In this document: positions 12,217 through 25,197 of the stretch, in pieces | Numbering within the stretch: the first letter of the stretch is position 1 | Layout of the letters: the number at the start of each line of letters is the position of its first letter | Origin: Sipunculus nudus | Lineage: Eukaryota > Annelida > Sipuncula > Golfingiida > Sipunculidae | Assembly: GCA_026874595.1 (NCBI GenBank) | Contig: CM049322.1 | Location: 20,587,400 to 20,651,399 of the forward strand | Reading direction: 5' to 3' | Length of the DNA: 64,000 nt | The notes under the pieces: generated by a model | What the model was told of the DNA's origin: nothing | What the model saw: the letters and a program-made list of their open reading frames with translations, nothing else | The model's database searches: none | Made by a program: the position numbers and the translations under genes

Positions 12217-13348
12217 ACAGGCTTGTAGTTATTGGTGCAATCATTCGCACTAGTACTAGCTTTCATTTTGTAAATACATTAATGATAGGTACTTAAAATG
12301 GATTTTTGCTAATATGCTACCATTTCCATAATTAGTGGACCTACAGTGGCGTTGGCTCAATTCATAAAAAAAAACCAAAAAAAAACAAAAAACAACGTCA
12401 CACGGATATGATTTGTCTGAGGTCATTTAAATGGTATTTCACCTCACAACCCAGAGTACATCAACACAGTAACTGACTTAAAGTTAACAAATATATGATT
12501 TTCGCTTGCATTACAAAGGTTAAAGGTTGGATATTTGGTAATTTACGATCTCGCGACTTCACGCGTGAATTCATTTTTGGAGAAGGCTGCATTGTTGGGG
12601 AATCACAGTTCTGACCGCATAAATTTCTCCTTGTCATGTATATTTTTTTTATTTAGGAACATGTTCCACTAGGCAAGGACACATTATGTTTCCCTTATTA
12701 TTCTAGTAAATATCTCGGTTACTCCCTTAGCATAGTTATTTATGTATTCACATTTCTCTGTCTGTTTCTCTGGCTGTCTCAATAATCTCTCTAATCTAAA
12801 CATTATTTTAAAGCCTCCCAGGGGAGGTTCATTTCTACATCCATATTTTTGATTAACATTTTATTCAGGTCTATATTCGTATATATATATACACACATTT
12901 AGTTTGTCTTATCTGTTTGATGTGTACAATCTATTTGATGTATTTAATCAATCTCATCAATTATATTTAACTTATTTTTTTATACCTGTTATTATTTATT
13001 TTATTCGAATAAAAAATTACATAAATCCGTAAACTATTCATGTATTTTTTTTTAGGAAATCGGAGGGATAAAATATCGCAACAATATTTTCATACCAAAT
13101 TAGACATCTCTATGAAACTTATTGTACTTTAATTACACAAATGTATAACATTGTATAACATCATATCTTCCCTGTATATGGGTCCAGTTTTTAATGAAGG
13201 GCTTATTACACCACGCGCCTGCACGCTGCACTTTAAATTCCACATGTTCGTGAGCATATGTTTTTATTTTAAACACACATGCATACCAATTTTCCGTTGT
13301 GAAATCGGTGATAATGTCACCTGCATACAATATATGAGTATTATAATA

Positions 13349-13350
<2 letters not shown>
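12217..13350. other. Intergenic, nothing recognised
   Basis: AT-rich unique-looking sequence after the minisatellite. It has an A-rich patch near 12366-12395 and short frames only. Confidence 0.6.

Positions 13351-13409
<59 letters not shown>
13351..13409. repeat. (AT)n microsatellite
   Basis: About 29 AT units, followed by a degenerate ATATCA-rich stretch up to about 13440 that leads into the hammerhead-like motif. Confidence 0.95.
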
Positions 13410-13410
<1 letters not shown>

Positions 13411-13444
13411 AATATCATATATCATATATCAAATATCATATGAA

Positions 13445-13491
13445 CTTTACACCTGAAGAAGGGGGCTGTACCCCCGAAAGCTTGTGTCAAG
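13445..13491 (+). ncRNA. Hammerhead-ribozyme-like motif (possible Penelope-like element remnant)
   Basis: CTGAAGA (13453-13459) matches the hammerhead core CUGANGA. GGGGG (13461-13465), loop CTGTA and CCCCC (13471-13475) form a perfect 5-bp stem II. GAAA follows at 13476-13479, then GCTT (13480-13483). Outer strands CTTTACAC (13445-13452) and GTGTCAAG (13484-13491) pair 7 of 8 as stem I. AGCT between the core strands is palindromic, as in dimeric hammerheads with minimal stem III. One extra A (13460) lies between the core and stem II and may impair activity. Such motifs are known in terminal repeats of Penelope-like retroelements. No reverse transcriptase is visible nearby. Confidence 0.45.
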
Positions 13492-13544
13492 AGTGACAAC
13501 ACCAGCTAGTCTACATTAAGGTATCATACGTCTACTTCCCTTAC

Positions 13545-14079
13545 TCATATGAACTTTAAGCCATTGTATGCATGCTCTTGGCTACTCAGCCAAGCGCGAC
13601 CTTTTAATTTGATTTTATTTTAATACATTTAATTGCAGTCCTATTTCACTATTTATATGATAAAAGAGTTACACAAAGGCGAGGAATAGAAAATATATAA
13701 AATATAAAGAGAAAATCTAGCATGCCATTAGATTATGGTATCAATAACAAATATAACAGCTTATAGTTAAAATTTTCCTGGAAAAATATCAGTCTTTAGC
13801 CCGCACTTTTAATTTCATACCAGTCTTAAACCTAGCCTGGACTAGGGTATTTTTTACCCCTTAGGATAGATTATACCCTCTTCTTGCTCTTAAAAAGCTG
13901 TGCCTTATAACAGAAAATCTGTAAATATTTACATAAAAGCACATCTGATGTCAGACTCGTATTGACTAAATATACTTAACGAGTGCAATGTGGATGATAT
14001 ATTCGGTATTATGTATTATAATCATAATCGGTATGTCTATGGCAATAAAAAAAATCATTACAAATAAAGTCTATTTAAT
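13545..14079. other. Intergenic, nothing recognised
   Basis: AT-rich sequence with no recognised gene or repeat. Confidence 0.6.
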
Positions 14080-14519
14080 TACTGTAGTTGCCATTTTATT
14101 CGCGATGGTTTTAATTTCGCAATATTCGCGAATATGAAATAATCGCGAAAATAAAAGCCTCGGCTCGGGAATAAACTACCTCATCAACTAAGAGGAACAA
14201 GAGGGGATGATGCATTTGCAAAAACATTTTAGTTATCACACCTCTGGAAACAACATAATCAGAAAACTAATCGGTGCGGGTATCGAAACATGCGGGAATC
14301 ACACAAGATATAGAAACTGTGACACAGGTAATAATGAATGACTGAACTAGAATTGAGTGAGATATTGTAGGATTTATTTTAAATTAAAAATCAATTGAAA
14401 TACTGTTGTACTTAGATTGCATTGGTTCTGGTGGAGTCGTGAAAAAAAACCTTCGCAAAATGCTCAAAATGAAGAAATCGCGAAATTTCAGCCTCGCGAA
14501 TATAAAGCCAACCACAGTA
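14080..14519. mobile_element. MITE with about 42-bp terminal inverted repeats, TA target site
   Basis: The left end TACTGTAGTTGCCATTTTAT then TCGCGATGG matches the reverse complement of the right end (TACTGTGGTTGGCTTTATAT then TCGCGAGG) over about 42 bp, with mismatches. Both ends start at TA, the target duplication of Tc1/mariner-type elements. The interior has further TTCGCG/CGCGAA palindromes and no transposase. Confidence 0.7.
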
Positions 14520-14857
14520 TGCAAATTAACTAATTGCTCCAAAAATATTCACATGAAAAACAAACTCCAGCTAATACAACTTACACGATTTACAAAATAA
14601 AATAAAAAATGAGTATTATGCTAATATAATTATAATTGAATGAATATTGGTAGAGTTAAGGAAATCGGTTTGTCTAATATTCCCTATAATACTTTTTTCT
14701 TATTGTTATAGTTATAACTATAACATTAACCTTCACTAATACCTTAACTACCTTAGACTTAAATATTCAAATTAAAGTGTAAGCCTTTCTCATGGCGATG
14801 GCTGGTATTTGCAATGTAGAATTGATGAAAAAATAAATGAAATAAACCTTTGTTTGT

Positions 14858-14869
14858 ATATATATATAA

Positions 14870-14918
<49 letters not shown>
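14858..14918. repeat. (AT)n microsatellite, interrupted
   Basis: AT units with one interruption (AATTATT) near 14868. Confidence 0.93.
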
Positions 14919-14920
<2 letters not shown>

Positions 14921-14983
14921 CAATATAATACATTAAGGTTTAATACATCACAGTGAAAGTGCTCTACCGTACGGGGAGCATTA

Positions 14984-15773
14984 ATAATATTATTCTATGT
15001 GTATAGTTAGCTTGATTTCATTATGTACTACAGTAATGTTTCGTGAGTTCAGCTTGCCAGCCGGCCCACTCCTCTAGTACAAACTGAAATGATCATGTGT
15101 GAATTTAGTCCGTTTAAATTTGCTGGATTAAGCTTGGGTTACTGGGTTCCTTGGTCAAGGCAGCTATTGTGTTTATTTGGTGGGGATTTGTATATAGGAT
15201 TACCTGATGTTACACAGGTGCTTGGCCCTGTGTTTACATGTGGAAGTCAGTTTGCTTCTATTATTTAATGTGCTCTGTTCCGGTCTGCATATGATGAAAT
15301 ATTTCTCCGTTTTGCATAAATTGCATTTCCTAGTTGTGGTTGAATATGCCCTGCGTTTCGCGAGTATTTCAAACTGATGGCATATGGTGTTTTTTTCGTC
15401 TTTCAGGGTCCATCTCTACTGGCTTAACGTGGTGCTGTTTCTGTATTTCTCGTTTTTAAAGCTGCTGGTGTGTCCGTAGTACCGAAGGTCGCCGTGGTGG
15501 GGCTCTATTTATTATCTGAACTACAAATGATCGATGGAATCAATGTAGGATTGTACAGAGATGACCGCCTGGCAGTCACGATCGAATCACGAAAACCTCA
15601 GCGGACTAAGTAACCTAAGCTTAATCCAGCTACATTGTTATTTAAACGGACTAAATTTACACATGATCATTTCAGTTTGTACTTGAATAGTGGGCCGCCT
15701 GGCAAGCTGAACTCACGAAACAGTAACTGTAGTACATTATGAAATCAAGCTAACTATACACATTGTACAATAT

Positions 15774-15774
<1 letters not shown>
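14984..15774. mobile_element. Foldback / long-TIR element, about 0.79 kb
   Basis: The left arm (about 14984-15143) and right arm (about 15609-15774) are reverse complements over about 160 bp. Examples are GTATAGTTAGCTTGATTTCA on the left against TGAAATCAAGCTAACTATAC on the right. The main difference is a small insertion in the right arm near 15632. The spacer of about 465 bp carries no recognisable protein. The element would form a very long hairpin; the family is unknown. Confidence 0.75.

Positions 15775-15824
<50 letters not shown>
15773..15824. repeat. (AT)n microsatellite
   Basis: Starts at the right end of the foldback element. Confidence 0.93.
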
Positions 15825-15826
<2 letters not shown>

Positions 15827-15829
15827 CTG

Positions 15830-16697
15830 AATATTTCCAGATAAAATTATATCGTGAAAAGCTTTTGTATTTGAGTAATCGAAAAGTTCAATTATTTACT
15901 CATACAATATACTGGATATCGCTAAAACAGCTTCTCGTGCAGATGCAGGAGAAAAACGACTTGCTGGCGCAACAGGAAGCCCGTTTGTGCAGGCAACTAT
16001 GATTCCAATTTTTCCAGTCTGTGATGGAAAAAAAAACTTTCAGTCAAAATATAAATATATAACTACACAAGTCCATATCCACAACTGCACATTTTCATTT
16101 ACAACTGCACAGATGTACGTCAAAATATACCCTGCATTAGTCTTACCATGCAGAGTATATGGGCACAAAGGCGCATGCCTACAACACACACGCACACGTG
16201 TGTACCGGTTTATTTAGCGGTACTTTAATTGAATTCATTGCATGATTAACAGATTGTTGCAATGTTGTTCTATGTCAGGTTTTTTTTACTTTACAATCAA
16301 GCGAGGGTACTGCAGGAAAAATCCATCAAATATACACCGAAAAGGAACTTTCATTCTGTTTAATTCGGTTTAACCTTCTTAAAATTCTTGACTGGAAGTG
16401 GGTCCACTTAGCATGAATACAAACTAGATGATTACAACAATGTGTTATTCCCTAATGTTCTTACAAGGGTAGAACAAATGGGGCTCATTAACATTTAAAT
16501 ATTCGACTGCTAAAGTACCTGTCAGGTGAAGTCTGTATTATTGCAGACAAAAAATATACTTGAGACTGTGTAGTCAGGATAAAAGGTTAAAGCACGATTG
16601 TATTTATAATGAATTGTCATTCAATAAACATGTCCATACCAACGAATACGTACACCAACCCGATTCGGACTACACAAACCTGATTGTTAACCATATC

Positions 16698-16744
<47 letters not shown>

Positions 16745-16953
16745 CACATATATACACGTATATATATATGTGTGTTTTGTAAGTGCGTGTGTGTGGGATG
16801 GAGGAAATTCCTGAGCACCTGTTGTATTTTTGATACGCTTACTGCCAAAGAGGGGCGATGATATGTAGCAGTTTTGTGTATGTCTGTATATATGTATGTA
16901 TATGGGGAAGTATGTATGTCTGTCGGTATGTCTCTAAGACCTGTAACTCAAAG

Positions 16954-16987
<34 letters not shown>

Positions 16988-17297
16988 GGGTCAAAATTAA
17001 TCCAGAATCCAGATTCTAACATCGACACTTTCTGGCCTGTGAAACAAAAGGGAGGGGGGTTTACCAGGCGCGTCAATAAAGGGAGATGGGTGAATATACC
17101 TCCCACTTTTAGCTAGCCGGTGGAGGGGGGGGGGGGAGTGAATTATCAATGTAATCACTGATAAACTTAAGTTCGATTTCTGCATGCCTTTCATCCACCG
17201 CCAGCCTTGAATATAAATCGACACCAATCGGGTTCACAAACAACATGTCCGAATTATAAAATAATGTATATCCATAAAAAAAAACGATTTCCCGCAG

Positions 17298-17382
<85 letters not shown>

Positions 17383-17639
17383 TATCACTGCAATAAATAT
17401 TACCTTGCTTTCCCGACAAGGTCATTATAAGGTCACTGGTACATATATTTCAATACGCTCAGCTTTTCGTTAATAAGTAATGTTGGAACTGTTAATGTAT
17501 CACTCAGGTCAGATAATACGACAATAAAACATACCAGCCATCACACTTTGAATATTAACCAGTCATCAGCGGCAAAATAGAGCGCCGCCTACTTCTTCTT
17601 TGACATGAATTTATGTTCCAGCATTTTATTACACACATG

Positions 17640-17702
<63 letters not shown>

Positions 17703-18780
17703 TTTTCGTAATATTGATCTTGGATCGATGCTGAGGGGCCACAAGAAGTCATGAGTAGGAAAAGGCTTGATCAATAAAAATGTTTGAATATGTTTGCATA
17801 ATGGGTATAATCCTAATATGCCTCGGTATATGAGAGGAGCATGGATACCATATGGTGAACAGCTGTGCAGAACTTCGGGCTGAAGTATAAATGAACTAAA
17901 GAGCAATGCGAGTCGCTGATGGCATCGCATGTCAGCACTACTCGCCAGAACAAAAACGATCAATATTACCAGTGAATGTTCTCTCGCCCTTGGCCTGGAT
18001 AAATATAAGTACAGTGAAAAAGAAACATTAAAACAAGTTATGGTGATCAAATTTACCTCCTCTAAAATTAATTTGAATTTAGTTGGTTTGTTATTTCGTG
18101 TAACCTCCACAAATTGTCATGAAAATACTTTCATAAACTATTGAGCAATGTAACTGAAAAATCAGCCGACCGAATAATCAAACAACTATAAAAGATAAAA
18201 TACTTTACCTGCTTGCAAAGTTATACATATAAAACTAAAAAAATATGCATTCTAAGGAATGCAACCTTCCGCCATGTGGGCGATCCTTAATTTGGGATGC
18301 TCCACAAAACATGTTTACAGTCTTTTATTTCGATCCATACTAAATTACTTACAGGTTTATTCGTACATAAGTGACTGTACAGTTGCGAATATTCCTGATA
18401 TTCCCTCCTTGGCCCGGATCATGTGGCTGACCCACACCAAAATTTAATCCAGTCTACCTTTTCCAATCACCGAAATGTCCTAAAAATTTCAAAAGATTCC
18501 ATATATGATTGTATGAGATATATTGTCAACAAACACACAAAACACACACAAACAAACATAATTGAATGCATACCAGCGGAGGCAATCAAACAAGTGCGCA
18601 ATCACTCTTGGTTCTGACCCGTATAGTCAAGGCCATACACGGTTTGTTAACCAGTTGAATCATTAAGACTTGGTGGACGTTTAACATTATTCATCCATGG
18701 TCAGTTGACGGCATTATACATAAGAATGCTTAAATGAAAGGGCATAAAATAGGGGTCAAGTATTACCAACGCAAGCGACT
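15830..18780. other. Intergenic region between the Rh paralogs
   Basis: It contains (AT)n runs at 16699-16741, 17303-17379 and 17640-17701, a (CT)n run at 16958-16986 and G runs near 17123. Apart from these microsatellites I see no gene. The frames encoding YIYIYI or SLSLSL repeats are translations of the microsatellites. Confidence 0.7.
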
Positions 18781-19030
18781 GGAATTTTACCTATCGTCTC
18801 CCCGTGAATTTGGAACCATCAGTGAACACCCGTGCGTGCCATGTCAACAAATCAAGGTGTATATTTCATCGAGGGTCGTGCGCATCAGGCTCACACACTG
18901 AGCAGACGACAAATAACCTTCACTTTGCGCGCGACTGAAGTATAATAATAGATAACAACATATCAAGTAGACCTATAGTTTAAAAAAAAGTCAGCAGAAA
19001 TTGCTCGTATATCATAGTACAGTGCTTGAA
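18781..19030 (+). promoter_or_regulatory. Presumed promoter/5' UTR region of Rh paralog 2
   Basis: The 250 bp immediately before the first ATG is less AT-rich, with GCGCGCGACT at 18929 and clustered CpGs. No convincing TATA box or initiator can be fixed, and a non-coding first exon further upstream cannot be excluded. Confidence 0.25.
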
Positions 19031-19214
19031 ATGTCTTTGACAGGTTACAAGTTTGCTGGTTGCCTTCTAGGCTTTCAAATTTTTTTTATTGTTTTATTTG
19101 CACTTTTTGTGGACTATGACGAATCGGCAAATGCTGCAAATTGGAAAAACAGCAGAGATCATGACAAAGGTGGCGCTGACCATGAAAACAACCAAGTTAA
19201 ACATTACTACCCAA
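19031..19214 (+). CDS. Rh paralog 2 exon 1 (residues 1-61 plus one base)
   Basis: Encodes the N-terminus and first membrane helix ([19 protein letters not shown], residues 9-27), then FVDYD and a charged loop ending KHYYP. It ends at a GTAAGT donor in phase 1. The equivalent of human FVRYD is clear. Confidence 0.93.
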
Positions 19215-22200
19215 GTAAGTGTCTGTTCTCATGAAGTTTCAGCAATCAATATCATATCGATCATGCCATATGATGTTCCAAAGGTCATTTATTTTTTATT
19301 CGCCCACTTTCCTGAACACTCGTATGCGTACATTGCAAAATACATACACAATAATGTGCAAAAGCAAACATGTACACGCAAACACGTGTATCTTAATAGT
19401 TATTATTTTTGCCGTATATCTTACATTATTATTCTGGCTTTCATGCCTCTGAGTACAAAATGTGAAAAGTCCGTAATGTAAGGAAGTTTCACAAATTGTA
19501 TCGCCGGGCACACTATCTCTGTGAACACTTGTCAAAACCGTGATACTGCCACTGGTAATTGCAATCAACACCGTTATCACAATCATTTATAATAGTTTGC
19601 CCATGAATGAAGAAGCGGTGATGCATGCGTTTTATTTCTCGAAGTTTCATGTACTCACAACACACACACACACACACACACACATATATTTATATATATA
19701 AAAGCATATATACATAAAGTAAATAGAATATATAATTCAGCACTTATACACGTCCAATGAAACTGCGATAATACCTTAGACGGAAATCATATATACACAA
19801 TGAATATGGGTTTATCTATACCTCTTGACCATTTACTAGTATCTGCCTTCTAGCCTTGACCTAGGGTGATAGGATCATATTGTATAAACGATGTTTACGA
19901 TGATGATGGACAGATCAATTGCACTGAGCACCACTAATGTACATATATATAGTAGTTGGGCGATATACCTAGTAGTACCTGAATACACTATTACTTGTAA
20001 TTAATAAACATTTTTGCTCATGAATATTCATACGTTTTAATGACATTTAACAGCAACCGACCTAAAAAAATACCAAGTCACTCTCTGGTGAATAAAACAC
20101 ACCTTATTGTAAAGCCCTTGTCGGGGGTCTCAGCAAGGGTTTTTTTTTAAATGCACCGAAAAGCCGTACCTTACTAGCATAAAACCACCTTGTAGCTACA
20201 GATAAAATAGGCTCTGCTCTGACAAAGGTGTGCACCGGATGCACATTTCAAGAATACTTTAACAAATAAATGAGTTAAAATAATAATAATACCTTTCATT
20301 GTATATTCCGCCCTACGTATATATAAAATGGCCTGATATTGACATTATTCTGTTTAACTTGGAGATCACTTTCCCATTCTGTGGACAGTGATATGACAAT
20401 TGTATCCATGAACACATATTCTCATAGCTGATTTGTAACATTGACAATCACACGTATATGATATTACATATATGAAAGCTTTATACACAGTCATATCAGC
20501 GATCAGAACACACAAAAATGTAGATACGAGCTTGATATATTGTACTATGAGTCAGAGCACACGTTGTGCAGGTGGCTCCGAAGATAAAGGCCAATCAGGC
20601 ATCTCTATTTCATGGAAGTCCATGCACATTAAGTCACCATCCAAGTCTGTATATATACAGACCGGTTCTCCGCACACAACAGAAGATATAATCAAATCAC
20701 ACTGCAGACCTTTCTCGACACTCTTTTCTAAATACTATTTTTAATGTTTCAGTATAGTAAATGATGATAAAGAAAGATTTAACCTAAAAGGAAAATGTAA
20801 CCTTGTACAAGTGTTTTCATGAACCTTAAAGACAAGAGCTATAATATATTCACCAAGAAAGGGGCATATAGAAAACAAACGATGGACCCTTTCCCTGTGT
20901 GAGAAAAACAAAAGGTCGGGTGGGTTAAATTGTTTACTTACGTGATTATACGTGGTTTCACTGGTATGGTACTTATTTTTTTACTTTTTGTTTACCAAAC
21001 CATGCACAATTTTCGATTGGTTTGCACCTGTGAAGAAAGGGTACATCTTGTCACCTTACGGGATTACCCAGGAACCGTCATGTACATGTACTATGTTTTG
21101 AAATTCGTGATAGATCAGTTTAACATTCCAGTGAAACCCCACACCCCGCAAAAGAGAGACCTGCAAGGGGCCGTTTTCAAAAGTCTGTTATGAGTGTAGG
21201 CCTACTGTTCCTACGGCAACCTGCTTGTTCAGTCGATCTTATATATGTTGCGCAATTATTTGCTGTTATACAGGTCGGTATAAAACAAGTTTGTAGGAAA
21301 ATTCATGGTGAAAATATAAAATTATACTTTCCCTATTTACTGAGGTTAATTTCTGTTAAACGAAACCGAATGCCTCTCAATGCCATTTCTTCTTGAGTAT
21401 ACTTTAACAGTTTGTATGTTTGTGTGTGTGTGGGGGGGGGGAGGTAGGGGACTGGGAATTCAGTGGAAAAGAATATGTGATCTGATAGATCCTTGAAGGT
21501 AATTCCCTGATGAAGGCAAGTCTCTCATACGAAAACTCGTCTTAACGGTATACAGGGCAAGGCTTGCATTTTACAATACAGGCCGCATATTCTATTAACT
21601 CATGGTTTAACTTCTAGTCCCTGGGTTAAATCATAATCGGGTTATTGTAAGACCATTAACACCCATGCAAAGACACTATATCAACATATTTTATGAACAA
21701 GAAAAACCTGAATAAACCATTACCTGATAACTTTAAAAGTTGCACAAGGCACGGGTAATTATTATTGCAGGAGCGGATCCAAGGGGTGGGTTGGGTGTCC
21801 AGGGGGTCTCCGAACCCCCTTTTGCACACGCCGCTACCTTTTTAAAGTGTTTTACATCAATTTCTGCGGCCTGACCCACGCCCTCTTTCCCGGTCCTGGG
21901 AAACCTCCTTGGTTGGACCCCTCTTTTTCCTAAATCCTGGATCCGCCCTGGTATTATATACGTTGATTTAACCTAGGATCATATATAAACCTTCCATACA
22001 CACCTAACTGCCAGTTCAGGAGGTCATGCTGAGGTCAGTCGATAATACCTGCTGTTACCGTAAGATACATAATAAAAATACTTGACTGTGAACTCACTGA
22101 CTTAGGCTACAGCGTGTCATTCGAGAGTGTCAAAGAAGCGAATAAACATGTAGAACGTATCCTGAAAGTTATCAGTAACTATACCATCGCATAGCAAAAG

Positions 22201-23614
22201 CTATATGCGTAAACAAATATGTCAGACAATATTCGCCTTACCTGTACGTAGATGCAAGTATTATACTTTAAAAATAGTCGTTTTCTCATCCTTGACGGTC
22301 ATGTTTTACATGCAGATTTTTTTCTCCGACATTAATATATTTAATTATTTTATATGTGTGTATGTCTTAAAAATTAATCTGACATGCAGGGGTGAAAGTT
22401 TAACCCTTAAGAAGGAGCCAAATGAACTCTAAGTTTCCACCTTAAGACGTATTTAATCTCATGGTAATCAAGCCGACATCATAATAAATTCTTAGAAGGT
22501 ATATGTGTGCTACTGCTATAGAGTACATGTAATGCAAAAAGCGAAACGCCGACTTCTATAGTGTTTTGACATATAACAGTTATTACCAGACACGACAAGA
22601 ATGAAAAGCTTGTTTTGTCCGTACCCAAAATAAACACGAAACATAAGCACACCATTATAGATGAGGTTTTCACAAAGGATGCTGCATGGAAGCTCTTTTT
22701 GTGATGACATACCGCAGCAAAACTGAATGTTATGAGGTCAGGTGTGATTTATTCACGAACATTTTACACGTTTGTTCTTAATTTTAATTTTTATTTTTAG
22801 TTTCGGACTATATTTTCAGCTTCAAATGTGAGTGACACTCCGTATCTGATTCTCTCTTTTGCATTCATAACCATAAAACATGAAAAAGAAAATTTTACAA
22901 GGGTGGAGGGGGCGGGGATGGATCCAAAAATTTAGAAGGGGGTGACTCCTTGACTAACTCGGTCCGAATATGGGAGGATAATTATAAATTATATAAAAAC
23001 CCATGCATGTATGTGAACTACTGAGATATATCTGACTTTTTGCTTGTATTTGTACTTATAAAAGTATTTGCACATATGTTTTATTCCCGCAACAAGAGTG
23101 ACCTAAATTTCAATTTGTCCAGAGGACACATCGGGACCTGTTTGTATGCGAATTTTGCAATGCGAATAAAATCTGTGGAAGCTAAAATGCAGGGGGCGCT
23201 ACCATTCCTCCCGAGGAGATAAAGAGTCTCATAAGATCAATAAATATTCTAAATTTTATGTAAATCGTCCAACTGTTGTGAGATATTTTTACCTTTCGTA
23301 TATGGATTTTGTTGACTGGAGTCTTATTTAATGAGGTGCTCGGGAGTGTATTTTCTAAAACTTTGAACTTCCTTGGTCTCAGTTTCATCATTTGTGCCAC
23401 ACTCAAGTTTTAAACAGTGACTCTGTTCTTCATCCTCAAAATACAAGTGAAAATGCGTAAAGATAGAATTGCAGGTGGCTCCACAATTCGTCTGCAAACA
23501 ATAGAAATTCTCAAAGGTCCATTTGTATTCCCAATTAAAGACGATACATTCAGCAGTTCCTCTGAAACCTTGCCTTTTGTGTGATTTGATAAAAATGACA
23601 GGAGTCCTGCATGT

Positions 23615-23669
<55 letters not shown>

Positions 23670-24447
23670 TTATTTTTTTTTTGGTTTTGTCCGCATGTTA
23701 AGTTTAAATTTCTTTGAACCTACGGTTACGATTTGTGCAATGTAAAGGCAGGCAGTAAAACAGACGGACGGCACGGCAGACAGATGGATGGTCAGATAGC
23801 CGGATTTTCAATAGGCTATTCTGTAAAATGAGTAAAAGGCATGAGGGTCATGATGTCATGGCTAATTTCTATATAGGCATGTAACTGCAATTGCATCTTA
23901 TTTTCTTAAATTTCAATGTGGTGTGTACATTATCCCACTTATACACTTTCTTGTTTCTCGAGGTCGTCCCAGTTTTCCTGTTGAAACTTTCACGGTGTTC
24001 TGGTATTCAGGACTGATATACATGTAAATATATATATATTTATTAAAATAAGTGACAGTATTGACAAGTAAAGGTGTATTTAACCCAAGTGAACTCGTGA
24101 CAGTGACTCGAATTTTAGCTGCGTCACTTAAGCAGGTCTTGAGTTTGTCACGCTATACGTGTAGGTGGCGCGGACCTCATGCCATGGACTCTGTAGTTAT
24201 CAAACAAAATTTAAGTGCTTCCATTCGTACGTTTTTGATTCAAACGTTTAAAAAAATATTTTTTTTTTCATCAGGGAGCATGTCTTTTTGCGTGTCTGTG
24301 CCGTTGTCTTGAAGCTATAGATATACTGTCGTCTTTGAAGGAGGCCATCTTGACATTTAAAGGGTGTTGAATGATTTCAATCAGGCATAAAATGTTGGGC
24401 AAATCTGATAGTCAGCACACCACATATGCACTTGGCTGGGATTATAA

Positions 24448-24493
<46 letters not shown>

Positions 24494-25132
24494 TAAAATG
24501 GAAGAATCACATAATATTCTCGGGTATCTCATTTTATGTCTACTTTTTTATGTGGACTCCGAGCTACTTCACGTTAAAAGTACAGGAATAGTATACAAAG
24601 TCATGTCGCTACAAATTCGTCCTCATTGTTTTGTCAGGGTGGCTGTGAACAGTAGGGCCCGTCTCATCTTGGTCAAATATACACGATAGCGGAGGTAAAA
24701 TTCACTGAGTTAAAAAAAAGTTACCTCTACTATGGTACAAAACTGTTAAAATCACATTTACCTTTTAAAGCTCCCTTTTCAAGAATATATGATCGTATTA
24801 ACTATTATTTACCAACATCACGTAGCTCATCACATATGTATTGGGAGGCGACGAAACAGTCGTCCATTAAGACGTTTATCGCTGCATAGATTTCTGTGGA
24901 AGCTGTTACCTCCTCCCCAGCCCCCGGCAAATGTGTAAGGCTAAATGTAATTTATCCCAAATTTTGATCATGGTAAAATATATTGGTTTAATTCTTAATT
25001 ATTAAATTAAAAGGTATAAAAAGGACATAACGTAGATCATATCATCTGAATTTGTAGCGCTGACATACAAAAGGGCAGAATATGATAACAGAGCATTCGG
25101 AAGGCACATACAAGAATTATTCCTGAGTGTGC

Positions 25133-25197
<65 letters not shown>

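Noticed and set aside
5347-12228. Long open frames on both strands (up to 476 codons) encoding MDPSLYHVL, SWTPLFITS or HEEVIKRGV repeats
   Set aside because: They are translations of a 27-bp minisatellite. Several frames are open at once, single-base indels shift the frame freely, and there is no splice or start context.
13133-17752. Frames rich in YIYIYI or SLSLSL
   Set aside because: Translations of (AT)n and (CT)n microsatellites.
19089-19481. A 130-codon frame overlapping Rh exon 1
   Set aside because: Runs through the exon-1 donor into the intron in another frame and has no family similarity.
21505-21540. A second hammerhead-like motif (CTGATGA at 21507, GAAA at 21531)
   Set aside because: The 17 bases between the core strands do not form a stem II, and no stem I is seen.
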